Of a stretch of 64,000 nucleotides of DNA, positions 8,438 through 17,594 are shown one piece after another (within the stretch, counting starts at the first letter, position 1; each line of letters starts with the position of its first letter). The DNA is taken from contig CABYEA010000005.1 of NCBI GenBank assembly GCA_902517895.1, positions 35,842 through 99,841 of the forward strand, read 5' to 3'. Source of the DNA: an uncultured Bacteroidota bacterium (GTDB taxonomy: Bacteria > Bacteroidota > Bacteroidia > Flavobacteriales > Flavobacteriaceae). The notes beneath the pieces were generated by a model. That model had not been told where the DNA came from. It was given only the letters and a program-made list of their open reading frames with translations, and made no database searches. A program made the translations under genes and the position numbers.

Positions 8438-11173
8438 ATGAAAAAAATAATTTACACTTTAGCATTTCTTTTTTCGATTTCTGGTTTTTCTCAGGTTACA
8501 AATGAAGGAGCGCCAAATAGCTGGTCCTTAGGGGTTGATAATTCTAATATTACTGAGATAGAGTTACCATCTTTTGACCTTGATAGAGTAAAAGCTGAGG
8601 ATAAGGTTAATGATAATGAGCCTTCCGTTCCTTGGAGATTTGGATATATGCATAGTGTTGATTATAGTTTTGAGGATGGATCTTGGACAACATTAGAAAA
8701 CGGTGATCGAATTTGGAGGATTCTTATTTCATCTTCTGGTGCATTGTCCTTAAATTTTATTTTTGACGATTTTTATATGCCTGACGGAGGATACATATAT
8801 ATATATAATGATGAAAGAACTGACCTTCTAGGTGCTTATGATTCTCAGCAGAATCAAGAAAGTGGAATACTTGGAACATGGCTTGTTGAAGGTGATAAGG
8901 TATGGATTGAATATTTTGAGCCGAATGAGTCTTATAATCAAGGCAGGTTACATATTGCAAAGGCAACCCATGGCTACAGAAATGCTAAGACTTTCAATGA
9001 AGCTAAAGCACTTAATCAATCTGGCCATTGTAATTTAGATGTTGAATGCTCAATTGGTGACGATTGGGTTGATTTGAAAGATCACCACAAAAGAGCATCT
9101 GCACTTCTAATTTCTGGTGGTTCTTCTTTTTGTTCAGGAGCCCTTATAAATAATACAGAAAATGATGGCACACCTTATTTTTTAACTGCAGATCATTGTA
9201 CTGGAAGTAGTGCAGCTGCTTGGTCATTTAGGTTTGGATGGATTAGCCCAACAACTGTATGTGCTACAACTCAGTCCAATGCCAATGGCCCAACAAATAT
9301 GACAATTAGTGGCGCTACGATTCGTGCAAGATCAAGTGCTTCAGATTTTGCCCTTATTGAAATTAATAATAATATCCCAACATCTTGGGATAGGGTATTT
9401 TCAGGTTGGGATAATTCTGGACAAACCCCTGATTTTACTGTTGGAATTCACCACCCAGTTGGTGATGTAATGAAGGTATGTAGAGACGATGACCAGCCAA
9501 TCCAAGCATTCAATGCCGGTGCTGCAACTTGGGAAATTACCACAGCAGGTGGAGGTTGGGAATTTGGAGTAACAGAAGGAGGCTCATCTGGATCACCATT
9601 ATATGATCCTGAGGGGAGGATTATTGGTCAACTTTACGGTGGAGCTGCAGCGTGCTCAGGGACTAATGATAATAACCAATTTGATTATTATGGTAGAGTT
9701 GATGTTTCATGGAATGGTGGTGGAACTTCTTCTTCAAGATTAAAAGACTGGTTAGACCCCAATGATACAGGTGCTACAGATGTAGGGCCATACCCAGCAC
9801 TGACTTTATTGGCTTATGATATAGGGATTGATAGTATAGATTCTCCTGTTTCCGGAACGCTTACTAATAATGAGTCGGTTACAGTATCAATCACAAATTA
9901 TGGTAGTGAAGTTGCCTCAAATTTTGATGTCTCATATCAAATTGACGGGGGAACTGTGGTTTCAGAGACTTATACTGAATCAGTTGATTCTGAGCAGACG
10001 GTTCAACATACTTTTAATACTACAGCTGATTTATCCACAGTTGGAGCTACCTACTCAATTCTTGCATCAGTTTCGCTTCCCGGAGACGATAATCCTGAAA
10101 ATGATTCAATAACAATTGAGTTAGAACATCTAAACCCAAACGATATTGGTGTTTCTGAAATTATTTCTCCCTCTTCTGGAAATAATTTATCCAACGCTGA
10201 ACAAGTAACAGTTAATATAACAAATTACGGTGGAGCATCACAATCAAGTTTCGATGTATCGTTCGATTTTGATGGTTCTGTAGTAACTGAAACAGTTGAT
10301 GGTTCTGTAGACGGAAATAGCTCAATTGAACACACATTTTCTCAAACACTTGATCTTTCTGAATTTGGAAGCTATTCTATAACAGCTTACACTTCTTTGG
10401 CTAATGATAGTGATTCAACGAATGATTCAATTACAGCAACAGTTAATAATGTAAATTGTACACCTACAGCTGATTGTAGTCTAGGTGATGGTTTTCAGCT
10501 ATTCCAATTAGGTGATATTAATAATGAATCAGGTTGTGAAGGATATGGTGACTTTACCGACCAATCAACTGATTTAGCGCGTGCTGAAACTTATGACCTT
10601 ACAATGGTAACAGGTTGGGGAGCTCAAAATGTTAGAGTGTGGATTGATTTTAATGATGACTTCAATTTCTCATTAGACGAATTGATTGTTAATAATTATG
10701 TCATTGCTGAATTTTCAAATACTTCAGGCTCTTATGAAGATACAGTTCAAATTACTATTCCTGATGATGCACCTCTAGGACAGCACATGATGCGGGCTAA
10801 AAGCAATTGGAATAATCCTGTACCGGACGATGCTTGTGCGGAGACACAGTATGGTGAAACAGAAGATTATATGGTAAATATTGTTGAATCACTTTCCATT
10901 GATAATTTTGAAATGAATTATGCTGAATTAATGATTTACTCTAATGATAATGAATATTTTTCTATTAATCTTACGACAAATTACAGTGAAGTTCTAGAAT
11001 TAAGTGTTTATGATTTAAGAGGAAGGATATTAAGCTTTGATAATATTTTTAAATCAAATAATTTATATTACAATCATAATTTAGATATGTCAGAGGCAGA
11101 CGCTGGTGTATATATTATTAAACTAGGTAATCAAACTATTGGTTATAAAACTGCAAAAATAGTAGTTAGATAA
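8438..11173 (+). CDS. Secreted trypsin-fold serine endopeptidase (lysyl endopeptidase-like) with CARDB, GEVED and T9SS domains
   Basis: This 911-residue exported protease has a signal peptide (1-19, ending GFSQ), a propeptide-like region, then a chymotrypsin-fold catalytic domain (about 195-440). The catalytic triad is visible as His253 in TADHC, Asp303 in SDFALIE and Ser384 in GGSSGSP. Spacing and flanking sequence resemble lysyl endopeptidase/Achromobacter protease I relatives (family S1), but Lys specificity is not shown. Two CARDB-like repeats (about 461-672), one GEVED domain (673-817) and a T9SS sorting domain (820-911) follow. It should act outside the cell on proteins. It lies 20 bases after a paralogous cargo gene and is probably co-transcribed with it. 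Confidence 0.88.
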   Translation: MKKIIYTLAFLFSISGFSQVTNEGAPNSWSLGVDNSNITEIELPSFDLDRVKAEDKVNDNEPSVPWRFGYMHSVDYSFEDGSWTTLENGDRIWRILISSSGALSLNFIFDDFYMPDGGYIYIYNDERTDLLGAYDSQQNQESGILGTWLVEGDKVWIEYFEPNESYNQGRLHIAKATHGYRNAKTFNEAKALNQSGHCNLDVECSIGDDWVDLKDHHKRASALLISGGSSFCSGALINNTENDGTPYFLTADHCTGSSAAAWSFRFGWISPTTVCATTQSNANGPTNMTISGATIRARSSASDFALIEINNNIPTSWDRVFSGWDNSGQTPDFTVGIHHPVGDVMKVCRDDDQPIQAFNAGAATWEITTAGGGWEFGVTEGGSSGSPLYDPEGRIIGQLYGGAAACSGTNDNNQFDYYGRVDVSWNGGGTSSSRLKDWLDPNDTGATDVGPYPALTLLAYDIGIDSIDSPVSGTLTNNESVTVSITNYGSEVASNFDVSYQIDGGTVVSETYTESVDSEQTVQHTFNTTADLSTVGATYSILASVSLPGDDNPENDSITIELEHLNPNDIGVSEIISPSSGNNLSNAEQVTVNITNYGGASQSSFDVSFDFDGSVVTETVDGSVDGNSSIEHTFSQTLDLSEFGSYSITAYTSLANDSDSTNDSITATVNNVNCTPTADCSLGDGFQLFQLGDINNESGCEGYGDFTDQSTDLARAETYDLTMVTGWGAQNVRVWIDFNDDFNFSLDELIVNNYVIAEFSNTSGSYEDTVQITIPDDAPLGQHMMRAKSNWNNPVPDDACAETQYGETEDYMVNIVESLSIDNFEMNYAELMIYSNDNEYFSINLTTNYSEVLELSVYDLRGRILSFDNIFKSNNLYYNHNLDMSEADAGVYIIKLGNQTIGYKTAKIVVR
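10501..10575 (+). repeat. GEVED coding repeat, copy 2
   Basis: This is the partner of 6617-6691 (two mismatches over 75 bases). It encodes the FQLGDINNESGCEGYGDF segment in the protease GEVED domain. Confidence 0.8.
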
Positions 11174-11191
11174 TCACAATTTTTTACACTC

Positions 11192-11233
11192 AAAAAAAAG
11201 GGGGGTATGCATTAATTTGCAGCCCCTTTTTTT
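11192..11233. terminator. Bidirectional intrinsic terminator
   Basis: A run of A then GGGG is matched by CCCC then a run of T. The stem continues with an inner GCA/TGC pairing around an AT loop. It lies between convergent genes and can serve both strands. It overlaps the last bases of the minus-strand gene. Confidence 0.85.
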
Positions 11234-14200
11234 AAAAAATAGCTTTAATCTGAATGGTGCCATTATGAATTGTTTTGCTATTTTCACCTTTCCTGCCCAT
11301 ATATATGAAATTAAAATCTAATAATTTTGAGAGTTTTCTTTGAAATTTAAAAGACCAGGTATAGTTTTCACCATTTTGTAAACCATTCATCATAACATAA
11401 CTAATAACTGTATTTTGATTTCCTGTAAAATCGTTTTTATAATAGTTGAATTCAGATACAAATCCTCTTTTATCTTTTTGATTTAAAAACAGTGAAATTC
11501 CAAAGTTCTGTTGCTTTAATTTTTCTCCTCCTCCGATTGAATTATCAATATTGGAATATTTATAAATAAAATTCAAACGATTATTATCCCCTGAAAAATA
11601 AGTTATTTTTGGATTTATATTGTATTCATTTAACTGGAAGTTTTTATCTGTAAAGTTTTCACTCCAATTTGACTTTTTCTGTCTATTACCGATTATTTCT
11701 AAAAGATATAAATCATCTATTTTATGAATAAAATTTACTTTATTTAAAGTGTTTGAATTTCTGGTTGATCCAAAAGAGAAATTATTTTTTGACTTGTTTT
11801 TTAAATATGTATATATGAGTGAATATTTTTGTTTTGATTTATTTAGATAAAAAACATTTTTCAATGAATAGTTAAATGCCAAGAGTCCACTTTCATTCAA
11901 AGAAAAGGGATTAAGCTCTATTTCTGGATTAATGTTTAAGTTGGTTTTTTTATCTAATGAGTATTGAAATTGATTTGATAGTCTTGATAGAAATCTTTTT
12001 ATTTGGTTTTCAGATTTAACCCAATTAATTAAACTTAATTTTATAGAATAATTGAATTTACTTTGATAGGTTTTTATGAATATTTGATTTGGTAGAAGAA
12101 CCCTGATATAATTTCCTTCATCTTCAAATACCGCAATTTCAAATTCCTCTAATTCTTGGATATTATTATTATTAATATCTATCCATTTGTACGTTCCAAG
12201 ACCAGGTTCCACTTCTACAAAAGTATACTCTTGTTGTGGTAGATTACCAGAACTTGTCTCATAAAAAAGATTTGAATCTATATTATTTCTAAAAAGTTTC
12301 TGGTTATATAATAATTTTGTATTAAGAAAATCTTCTTTTTTATTTTCGCTAATAGATGACAATTTATTTTGATTTACATAAATATTTATTTTGCTATTTC
12401 TACTGCTTAAAATTCTTGAATTTAAAAAATACCTTTCATATGAATTTACTTTGTTTAAAGTGCCATTAAAAATACTATCATTTACTTTTTTTGCATATCC
12501 GATTTCCAAAAATGTTTTTTCTTTATCTCCAAAACCTTTTTTAAGTTCGTATAATTTGTGACCAAAATCTGGACTTATCAAATTTTGTATTCCGTTACTT
12601 ATTTTTTTTTCATAATTATAATTTGCTTCAACCCAACCAATTTTATGTATAAATTCAACTTTATTATTTGACACAGCGAACTCACTAGAATAGCTCTCTT
12701 GTTGAGATTTCATAATACTTGTGTAAGAATTAACCCTTAGATTATTCACATTATTAGAAATAAGATTCAAACTATTTTTCACACCCTTGTAATAATTGTC
12801 TAATCTTAAATCCTCAAATTTATATTTTATTGAACCCAGTTTATCATTTTGTAGATCAAATATTCCATTAGAAAATAAGTAGTTATAATTTTTCAAAACA
12901 CTTTCATTTAAATCCCAATCCCTACTAAACTCTGTATTGTATACTCTTTGAATTGATTGAAAATTATTTTGAACATATTTTATATCAATTTCAGAGCTTA
13001 ATTTTGAATTATTAATCTCATTTTCAGATTTATAGTTTATTTTTGAAGCCAGCCCTGAATTGTCGTTATCGTCAATGCTGGAAAATAAGTTTTTATCTTT
13101 TTTACTTGCAGTTAACTCAATATTTATTCTAGAGTTAGAATTCGTTTTGTATGTTGAATTATAAGTGAATAGTTGTAATTTTTCTGGTGCAATTAATTGA
13201 ATTACTGGATCATAGCTACCCTGCTTTTCTCCGTTTATCGGAGAAACATACTCATATATGTTTTCTATCGTATTATTAATCAATAGTATATAGTCACCTT
13301 GGTTTTCACCAACATTAGTAAAATTTACATCATACAACTCATCATCGGGATTATTTGAATAAATATATATTTCACTATTATTAACCATTGATTTTTTATA
13401 TAATATTCTGTTTTCTTCGTATGCAGCTAATACCCCAGTAGGTGCTGACATGAGCTCATTATTATCCCCTGCAGATGATAATATTTCGATTTGATTCTCT
13501 GAAATATTTTGAAGTAGTGGCTGATCCTTGATGTCATTTTCATTGTAAAAGGAAATATTGTGAGTAAAGTTATTCCGATTTATATTTAGTTTCGTGTAAC
13601 CAACAAAGCCATTGTAATTATTTTCATTTACTTGATATTCAACCTGAACTCTCATGTCAGACATTATTGGGAATGTTGAATTAAATATAATTTCTGCAGC
13701 ATTATAATTAATTACATAGTCTTTATCAATTCCTCTTTGAATCTTTTTGCCGTTTACAAAAACGGACTCGCTCCCAGAAACAATTAAAACATATAGTTCA
13801 CCATTTAATCCTATAATTTTATAGGGTCCCTGATTACCATTTTCCGTGGAAATTTGTGATCTTTTATATTTTCCTTTAACAATTGCTCCAGCTACCTGAA
13901 TATTTATTGAATCTTTTAAGTTTGCATTAATGGACAAACCTTGAATCCTTTTCTCAAAATTTCCGAAAAATGTTTCTCTTTGACTTATATCGATATCCCC
14001 TCCACGAATAGTCCAATTATTTGACAAAAGCTCTATAAAAATTTGGTCAAATTCATCTATTTGCTGTGAATATCCATTATTTTGAAGTGGAATATTTGAG
14101 TCTTGAATAGATGCTTTAATCTTAACATTTTCACTTAATTTACCTGAAATTTGTAGATCAAGTTCACTATTTAGAACGGAATTTTGATTGCTGCCAACAG

Positions 14201-14519
14201 TTATACCCCTTGAGATATTACCGTTTGTTTCAACTTTATAATTATTTCTCTTTATGTTCGAAATATTAGTTTTAGATAATTTATATAACTTATCCATATT
14301 ATCCGTATTTTCTATAATCAAATCACTATTTAATTTTGAGTATATTTTTGATATAGCGATGGGATAAATCTTATTATCAATAGAATCCTTAAATTTTTTT
14401 AATTCATCTTTGTAATCAATAATTTTATAATTATTAATCGATATTGAGTCCTTGTCTATCTCTTGAGAATATGAAATAAAGAAGAATAAAAATATAGATA
14501 AGCTTATTGTTGTACGCAT
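11232..14519 (-). CDS. SprA-like outer-membrane beta-barrel protein
   Basis: The 1095-residue protein has a signal peptide (1-18, ending SYSQ). Residues of about 100-310 contain blocks that resemble the repeated units of the gliding/T9SS protein SprA: ISRGITVGSNQNSVLNSELD, LQISGKLSENVKIKASIQD, then QIDEFDQIFIEL, NGNQGPYKI, a FVNGKKIQRGIDKDYVINY-type turn and MRVQVEYQVNENNY. The C-terminal two thirds are alternating polar/aromatic strands typical of an outer-membrane barrel. SprA itself is about twice this length, so this is a paralog or a related family rather than sprA. Function is unknown; export or surface assembly is a reasonable guess. It faces the exonuclease gene divergently. Confidence 0.6.
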   Translation of the reverse strand: MRTTISLSIFLFFFISYSQEIDKDSISINNYKIIDYKDELKKFKDSIDNKIYPIAISKIYSKLNSDLIIENTDNMDKLYKLSKTNISNIKRNNYKVETNGNISRGITVGSNQNSVLNSELDLQISGKLSENVKIKASIQDSNIPLQNNGYSQQIDEFDQIFIELLSNNWTIRGGDIDISQRETFFGNFEKRIQGLSINANLKDSINIQVAGAIVKGKYKRSQISTENGNQGPYKIIGLNGELYVLIVSGSESVFVNGKKIQRGIDKDYVINYNAAEIIFNSTFPIMSDMRVQVEYQVNENNYNGFVGYTKLNINRNNFTHNISFYNENDIKDQPLLQNISENQIEILSSAGDNNELMSAPTGVLAAYEENRILYKKSMVNNSEIYIYSNNPDDELYDVNFTNVGENQGDYILLINNTIENIYEYVSPINGEKQGSYDPVIQLIAPEKLQLFTYNSTYKTNSNSRINIELTASKKDKNLFSSIDDNDNSGLASKINYKSENEINNSKLSSEIDIKYVQNNFQSIQRVYNTEFSRDWDLNESVLKNYNYLFSNGIFDLQNDKLGSIKYKFEDLRLDNYYKGVKNSLNLISNNVNNLRVNSYTSIMKSQQESYSSEFAVSNNKVEFIHKIGWVEANYNYEKKISNGIQNLISPDFGHKLYELKKGFGDKEKTFLEIGYAKKVNDSIFNGTLNKVNSYERYFLNSRILSSRNSKINIYVNQNKLSSISENKKEDFLNTKLLYNQKLFRNNIDSNLFYETSSGNLPQQEYTFVEVEPGLGTYKWIDINNNNIQELEEFEIAVFEDEGNYIRVLLPNQIFIKTYQSKFNYSIKLSLINWVKSENQIKRFLSRLSNQFQYSLDKKTNLNINPEIELNPFSLNESGLLAFNYSLKNVFYLNKSKQKYSLIYTYLKNKSKNNFSFGSTRNSNTLNKVNFIHKIDDLYLLEIIGNRQKKSNWSENFTDKNFQLNEYNINPKITYFSGDNNRLNFIYKYSNIDNSIGGGEKLKQQNFGISLFLNQKDKRGFVSEFNYYKNDFTGNQNTVISYVMMNGLQNGENYTWSFKFQRKLSKLLDFNFIYMGRKGENSKTIHNGTIQIKAIF

Positions 14520-14585
14520 ATAATAGAATAAACTAAAAATAATAGAAAATATTTTATCATATTTACGATATCAAATTTCTTAAAG

Positions 14586-15350
14586 ATGAAAGTTGTTTCG
14601 TATAACGTAAATGGAATTAGAGCAGCAATGAACAAAGGGTTAATTGATTGGCTAATTAAAGAAGACCCTGATATAATATGCTTTCAGGAAATAAAAGCTT
14701 TGGAAGAGCAAATAAATATTAGTGAATTTGAATCTATCGGTTTTAAATATAATTATTGGTTTAGTGCTGAAAAAAAGGGTTATAGTGGGGTGGCAATTTT
14801 GTCCAGGCACAAGCCAATTCATGTTGAGTATGGCACTGGAATTACATATATGGATTTTGAAGGAAGAAATATCAGATTAGATTTTGAGGAATTTTCTGTT
14901 ATGAGCCTATACCTGCCATCTGGCACAAATCTTAATCGGCTTCAGTTTAAGTTAACTTACATGGATGATTTTCTAAATTATATTTTGGAGTTAAATAAAA
15001 ACATAAAGAATTTGATAATTGCGGGAGATTATAATATATGTCATAAAGCTATTGACATACATGATCCTGTAAGAAATAAAAATGTCTCAGGGTTTTTGCC
15101 AATTGAAAGAGAATGGTTGCAAAAATTTATTGATTCTGGATTTATTGATTCGTTTAGAGAGTATAATACTAGTCCAAATCAATATAGCTGGTGGACTTAC
15201 AGAGCCAACGCTAGGGAAAATAATAAGGGTTGGAGAATTGATTATATAATGATCTCAAAAGAAATGAAACAAAAATTAAAGGGGGCGGCAATATTAAAAG
15301 ACATCATTCACAGCGATCATTGTCCTATTTTGGTTAATTTAAAAATTTAA
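14586..15350 (+). CDS. xth: Exodeoxyribonuclease III / AP endonuclease
   Basis: This 254-residue exonuclease-endonuclease-phosphatase enzyme repairs abasic sites and 3' blocks in DNA. Family motifs are present: SYNVNGIRAA at the N-terminus, CFQEIKA with the metal-binding Glu, YSGVAILSR, YLPSGT, the catalytic AGDYNICH and the C-terminal RIDYIMIS and HSDHCPI with the catalytic Asp-His pair. Length is normal for the ExoIII/ExoA family. It is a single gene, followed at once by an intrinsic terminator shared with the convergent RNase G gene. Confidence 0.95.
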   Translation: MKVVSYNVNGIRAAMNKGLIDWLIKEDPDIICFQEIKALEEQINISEFESIGFKYNYWFSAEKKGYSGVAILSRHKPIHVEYGTGITYMDFEGRNIRLDFEEFSVMSLYLPSGTNLNRLQFKLTYMDDFLNYILELNKNIKNLIIAGDYNICHKAIDIHDPVRNKNVSGFLPIEREWLQKFIDSGFIDSFREYNTSPNQYSWWTYRANARENNKGWRIDYIMISKEMKQKLKGAAILKDIIHSDHCPILVNLKI

Positions 15351-15386
15351 AAAAAAAAAACCCTATCAACAGATAGGGTTTTTTTT
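15351..15386. terminator. Bidirectional intrinsic terminator
   Basis: The stem CCCTATC / GATAGGG with loop AACA (15361-15378) is flanked by an A run on the left and a T run on the right. It works as a U-tract terminator on both strands between convergent xth and rng. Confidence 0.92.
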
Positions 15387-16926
15387 AAATAGTTTTACCA
15401 TTTTCATCTAAAAAACGGTATTCGAGATATTTGTAAGCATCTCTTGGTTCAATCTTAATCCATTTTTTATATTTAAAGTACCATTTAAGTCTAACGGATG
15501 GATATCCTTTTTCAAGATAAGCAGCAATAAAAGGATGAGTATTTAAATTAATATCATCTTCTCCTTTATTTATAAGCCTATCAATGTCTTCAGATATCTT
15601 ATCGATCAATACAATTGGAGCTTCAACTTCATTTTCTTTATTATTACTAGGATTTTTCTCTCTAGTTTTAATATTCATCTCTGGCCTAACCCTTTGTCTA
15701 GTTATTTGAATTAATCCAAATTTGCTAGGCGGAAGAATTTTATGTTTAGCTCTATCCTCTTTCATCTCTAATTTGAGATGATTGAAAAGCTTTTTTCTAT
15801 TATCTGCTTTATTCTGATCTATAAAGTCAACCACAATAATACCGCCCATGTCTCTCAGACGAAGTTGTCTAGAAATTTCAGTGGCAGCAATTAGATTAAC
15901 CTCTAAAGCAGATTCTTCCTGATTTTTGGCAGATGATGATCTGTTACCGCTATTTACATCTATTACATGCAAAGCTTCGGTATGCTCGATAACCAAATAA
16001 GATCCTTTAGTCATTGAAACATTTTTGCCAAATGAAGTTTTAATTTGCCTCTCAATTCCAAATTTTTCAAAAATTGGAACTTTAGAATTGTATAGTTTTA
16101 CAATTGACTCTTTTTTTGGTGCAATTTTCTGTACGTAATCTTTAATTTGAATTTGCAATGTTTCATCATCAACCAGTATTGAAGTAAAGTTTTCGTCAAA
16201 TAAGTCTCGAAGAATTTTAGATGAAATATTCATTTCATCCATAACTTTACTTGGAATATTGGCATTCCTGATTTTTTTACACATTGCAATCCATCTAGCA
16301 TAAAGATTTTGTAAATCTCTGTCAAGTTCAGCAACTTTTTTGCCTTTAGCAACGGTTCTAATAATGACACCAAATCCTTTAGGTGTTATACTTTTGACTA
16401 ATCTCTTTAATCTGTCTTTTTCTTTTTGGTCTTCGATTTTCTGAGAAATAGAAATTCTACTAGAAAATGGAACAAGAACTAAGAATCTTCCTGCAACCGA
16501 AAGTTCAGAAGTAACTCTTGGGCCTTTGGTTGAAATAGGTTCTTTAACAATTTGAATTAAAACAGATTGATTGGGGCTAAGAACATCTGAAATAGCACCA
16601 TTTTTATCTATTTCTTCTTCAAATTTATAATTATTTAAAGAGAAATTTTTAATTTGTCCGATACTAACACCCTTTATAAATTTTTGAAGAGTATAAAATT
16701 TAGGACCTAAGTCGTGATAATGTAAGAATGCATCTTTTTTATATCCTACATTTAGAAAAGCTGCATTTAATGCAGGCATCGTTTTTCTTATTTTTGCAAG
16801 ATAGATATCACCAACTAAAAATTTTGTATTGTCATTATCTTTATGAAATTCAATAAGTTTTCCGTCTTTAAGTAAGGCAAAATCAACATTGTTTGAACTC
16901 GATCGAATAAGCAATTGTTTATTCAT
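15385..16926 (-). CDS. rng: Ribonuclease E/G family endoribonuclease
   Basis: This cytoplasmic single-strand-specific endoribonuclease acts in rRNA processing and mRNA decay. The protein has an N-terminal S1 RNA-binding domain (VGDIYLAKIRKTMPALNAAFLNVG), then the RNase H-like catalytic part with the metal-binding aspartates in HVIDVNSG and GGIIVVDFID. The CPxC zinc-link of E. coli RNase E/G is not present; after RQRVRPEM the chain continues without cysteines. I start it at the ATG giving MNKQLLIRSS, as in flavobacterial homologs. An ATG six codons upstream is also possible. The long RNase E scaffold tail is absent, so it is RNase G-like. Confidence 0.93.
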   Translation of the reverse strand: MNKQLLIRSSSNNVDFALLKDGKLIEFHKDNDNTKFLVGDIYLAKIRKTMPALNAAFLNVGYKKDAFLHYHDLGPKFYTLQKFIKGVSIGQIKNFSLNNYKFEEEIDKNGAISDVLSPNQSVLIQIVKEPISTKGPRVTSELSVAGRFLVLVPFSSRISISQKIEDQKEKDRLKRLVKSITPKGFGVIIRTVAKGKKVAELDRDLQNLYARWIAMCKKIRNANIPSKVMDEMNISSKILRDLFDENFTSILVDDETLQIQIKDYVQKIAPKKESIVKLYNSKVPIFEKFGIERQIKTSFGKNVSMTKGSYLVIEHTEALHVIDVNSGNRSSSAKNQEESALEVNLIAATEISRQLRLRDMGGIIVVDFIDQNKADNRKKLFNHLKLEMKEDRAKHKILPPSKFGLIQITRQRVRPEMNIKTREKNPSNNKENEVEAPIVLIDKISEDIDRLINKGEDDINLNTHPFIAAYLEKGYPSVRLKWYFKYKKWIKIEPRDAYKYLEYRFLDENGKTI

Positions 16927-17070
16927 TTTATCAATTTTATGCATTAATGCTGATTAATATTTATACTACGATTATTCATCTGATGTAAAAGCAATTATTA
17001 CAACGAACTAATGAATAAATTTCAAAGAACTTAAGTTGATATTAATAATGATTAAATAAAAAGTTAGGAT

Positions 17071-17163
17071 TTAATCCTTTTTCTTGTGACGATTAGCTCT
17101 ACGTCTCTTTTTTCTCTTATGAGTAGCTACTTTGTGTCTTTTACGTTTTTTACCGCTAGGCAT
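17071..17163 (-). CDS. Very small basic protein (30 aa), probable ribosomal protein of the bS22/COX24-like kind
   Basis: An ATG at 17163 opens a 30-codon frame beginning MPSGKKRKRHKVATHKRKKR and ending in RHKKKD. More than half of the residues are Lys, Arg or His. Such peptides are recurrent in Bacteroidota genomes between HU and rng. The KRKRH..THKRKK pattern resembles the AURKAIP1/COX24 motif of the small ribosomal protein bS22; a Bacteroidota-specific ribosomal protein is the alternative. It lies 10 bases after the HU gene on the same strand, so the two are probably co-transcribed. The coding call is strong from composition and context; the exact family is an inference. Confidence 0.75.
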   Translation of the reverse strand: MPSGKKRKRHKVATHKRKKRRRANRHKKKD

Positions 17164-17173
17164 AAGTTATATT

Positions 17174-17464
17174 TTAGTTAATTTTTAATTTCGTTTTGAC
17201 ACCATCAATAAAAAACTTTGACGGTTTAAAGGCTGGAATATTATGTGCTGGTATTTTTATGGTTGTGTTTTTTTTAATGTTCCTTGCGGTTTTTTCGGCT
17301 CTTTTCTTCACGATAAAACTCCCAAAACCCCTTAAATATACATTTTCACCATTTTCTAATGAATTAATAATTTCTTGCATAAGTGACTCAACAGTTAGTT
17401 GAACATCAACTTTTTCAATTCCTAATTTTTCAGAAATATTTGCTACAATTTCAGCCTTTGTCAT
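17174..17464 (-). CDS. hup: HU/IHF-family DNA-binding protein
   Basis: This 96-residue histone-like protein bends and compacts DNA as a dimer. It starts MTKAEIVANISEKLGIEK and shows the core HU signature GFGSFIVKKRAEKTARNIKK with the DNA-contact arm around IKIPAHNIPAFKPSKFF. Length is standard. It heads a short minus-strand group with the 30-residue basic protein. A TATATTTG box on the minus strand (17505-17512) lies about 40 bases upstream and is a likely promoter element. Confidence 0.95.
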   Translation of the reverse strand: MTKAEIVANISEKLGIEKVDVQLTVESLMQEIINSLENGENVYLRGFGSFIVKKRAEKTARNIKKNTTIKIPAHNIPAFKPSKFFIDGVKTKLKIN

Positions 17465-17504
17465 AAATCAATTTTTTATATCATTAATAATTCAACAATG
17501 GCTG

Positions 17505-17512
17505 CAAATATA
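17505..17512 (-). promoter_or_regulatory. Bacteroidota -7 box (TATATTTG) for the HU gene
   Basis: The minus strand reads TATATTTG, a perfect TAnnTTTG consensus, about 40 bases ahead of the HU start. I find no clear TTTG -33 element at the usual spacing, so support is partial. Confidence 0.4.
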
Positions 17513-17594
17513 TATATTTTTATTTCAATATTTAATTGCTTTATAATTTAATTTATAACTTCTAAAGATTAAATTTACTTAGACCAATTTTTAT

